Positions 5,548 through 6,160 of a stretch of 6,160 bases of DNA are shown in pieces. The stretch spans positions 1-6,160 of the forward strand of contig QGUU01000159.1 of the NCBI GenBank assembly GCA_003242525.1. Reading direction: 5' to 3'. Position 1 is the stretch's first letter; each line of letters begins with the position of its first letter. The position numbers and the translations under genes were made by a program. The DNA is from Pseudomonadota bacterium (GTDB lineage: Bacteria > Pseudomonadota > Alphaproteobacteria > Rhizobiales > Rhizobiaceae). A model generated the notes under the pieces. The model was given only the letters and a program-made list of their open reading frames with translations, was not told where the DNA came from and made no database searches.

Positions 5548-6160
5548 CACAGCGCCTCCGGGAACAGGCCCACCACGGAGAAAGTGATAAGCGCCGTTAC
5601 CAGCATGAAATGCCAGTAAAGCGCGACGTTATGCATTTCCATGTCGTGCCGCGGCGTGAGACATCCGGCCAGGCTGCGGGCGAGGCAGTAAAGCTGCATG
5701 ACTATGCCCAGGGCACCGTGAACCGCCGTCCAGATGACGAGGATCCAGACAATGGCCGGATAGACATGCGCGGTCGGGTCCATCCCGGCATTCCAGGGCC
5801 CGGCAAGTGCAGCCGCACATCCCGCAGCCGAAAGCGCGATGCCGGCGATGAGCAGCATCCGGGCGGGCTTGAGGCGGCTCCTGCGGTTCGTCTCGCGAGC
5901 GCAGAGGGTGGCCGCCCAGGCGAGCGCGAAACACGTCAGTGCGGCCAGCGGCCAAAACGGTCCCGGGCCGGCTTGCCCTCCCGTGAAATCCTGGTGGATC
6001 GTCCAGAAGAAGAAATAGCCGAACACCAGGCTGGCGAAGGCGGTGGCGTCGCCGGTCATGGTGATGAACATTGCCCACCAGCCGACTGACTTCACACCCG
6101 AGGCATAGAGCGGCAGGCTTATGCCTTTGCCAATGTCCTTCCCGTCCTTCTCCGGAATCT
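5547..6160 (-). CDS. Cytochrome c oxidase subunit III domain, 3' end (probably fused subunit I+III)
   Basis: The visible part is the C-terminal 203 or so residues of a haem-copper oxidase protein. The frame stays open to the right edge, so the GTG at 6095 is internal and not a start. The leading residues (about 1-21) read IPEKDGKDIGKGISLPLYASG, then VGWWAMFITM and a helix ATAFASLVFGYFFFWTIHQDF. Further helices follow, including WILVIWTAVHGALGIVMQLY, and near the end VALYWHFMLVTALITFSVVG, which carries the YWHF motif of subunit III. The LPLYASG linker and WWAMFITM helix resemble, from memory, the C-terminal third of fused CtaD-CtaE proteins in rhizobia; a separate subunit III is the alternative. 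Subunit III stabilises the oxidase core and its proton uptake. Where subunit III usually has a helix Glu (EGTTF-like), Asp (GDATAF) appears here. The gene ends with TGA overlapping the next start. Confidence 0.85.
   Translation of the reverse strand, partial: IPEKDGKDIGKGISLPLYASGVKSVGWWAMFITMTGDATAFASLVFGYFFFWTIHQDFTGGQAGPGPFWPLAALTCFALAWAATLCARETNRRSRLKPARMLLIAGIALSAAGCAAALAGPWNAGMDPTAHVYPAIVWILVIWTAVHGALGIVMQLYCLARSLAGCLTPRHDMEMHNVALYWHFMLVTALITFSVVGLFPEAL
5555..5559 (-). promoter_or_regulatory. Shine-Dalgarno for the three-helix membrane protein
   Basis: On the minus strand a consensus GGAGG lies seven bases before the ATG at 5547, within the end of the upstream oxidase gene. The spacing favours 5547 over the GTG at 5550, which is only four bases away. 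Confidence 0.65.

Noticed and set aside
6095..6095. GTG at 6095 as the start of a standalone subunit III gene
   Set aside because: The frame remains open to the window end, and the upstream residues (LPLYASG linker) look like protein, so the codon is more likely internal.

Overview
This window reads as chromosomal DNA from a GC-rich alphaproteobacterium, most plausibly of the rhizobial order (Hyphomicrobiales: Mesorhizobium-like and relatives). The evidence is the high G+C third-position bias, the type 1 secretion proteins, and a cytochrome oxidase cluster of the layout I associate with rhizobia. The taxon is inferred from style and gene content; no marker gene is present. The first 18 bases look like a corrupted Nextera/Tn5 mosaic-end adapter rather than genome, so the window probably starts at a contig edge and real sequence begins near base 19.

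Plus strand, about 19-4530, is a type 1 secretion (T1SS) locus read left to right. It holds (1) the 3' end of a secreted, probably large, repeat protein with an Ig/cadherin-like module and a C-terminal DUF4082 domain. Next is (2) a 97-residue conserved-looking hypothetical protein of unknown function. Then comes (3) a 715-residue HlyB-type ABC exporter with an N-terminal degenerate C39-like domain, two-part membrane domain and complete ATPase. Last is (4) a 473-residue HlyD-family periplasmic adaptor that overlaps the exporter by four bases. The likely division of labour is cargo (1), inner-membrane motor (3) and periplasmic bridge (4). The outer-membrane TolC-like partner is not in the window. 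The role of (2) is open, and it is the most interesting item here.

Minus strand, 6160 down to 4550, is the distal end of an aa3-type cytochrome c oxidase operon. It holds the subunit III-like C-terminus of a protein that runs off the right edge (probably a fused subunit I+III), a three-helix small membrane protein, and a CtaG (caa3-type) copper/assembly factor. The three are tightly coupled by overlapping stop and start codons.

The two operons converge, and their stop codons are separated by only 19 bases. Nearly all the sequence is coding. I saw no RNA genes, insertion sequences, CRISPR arrays or clear intrinsic terminators. I did not find a strong candidate for a wholly new system. The best leads are the small protein between cargo and exporter, the cox-linked three-helix protein, and the adapter artefact that produces a false stop codon.
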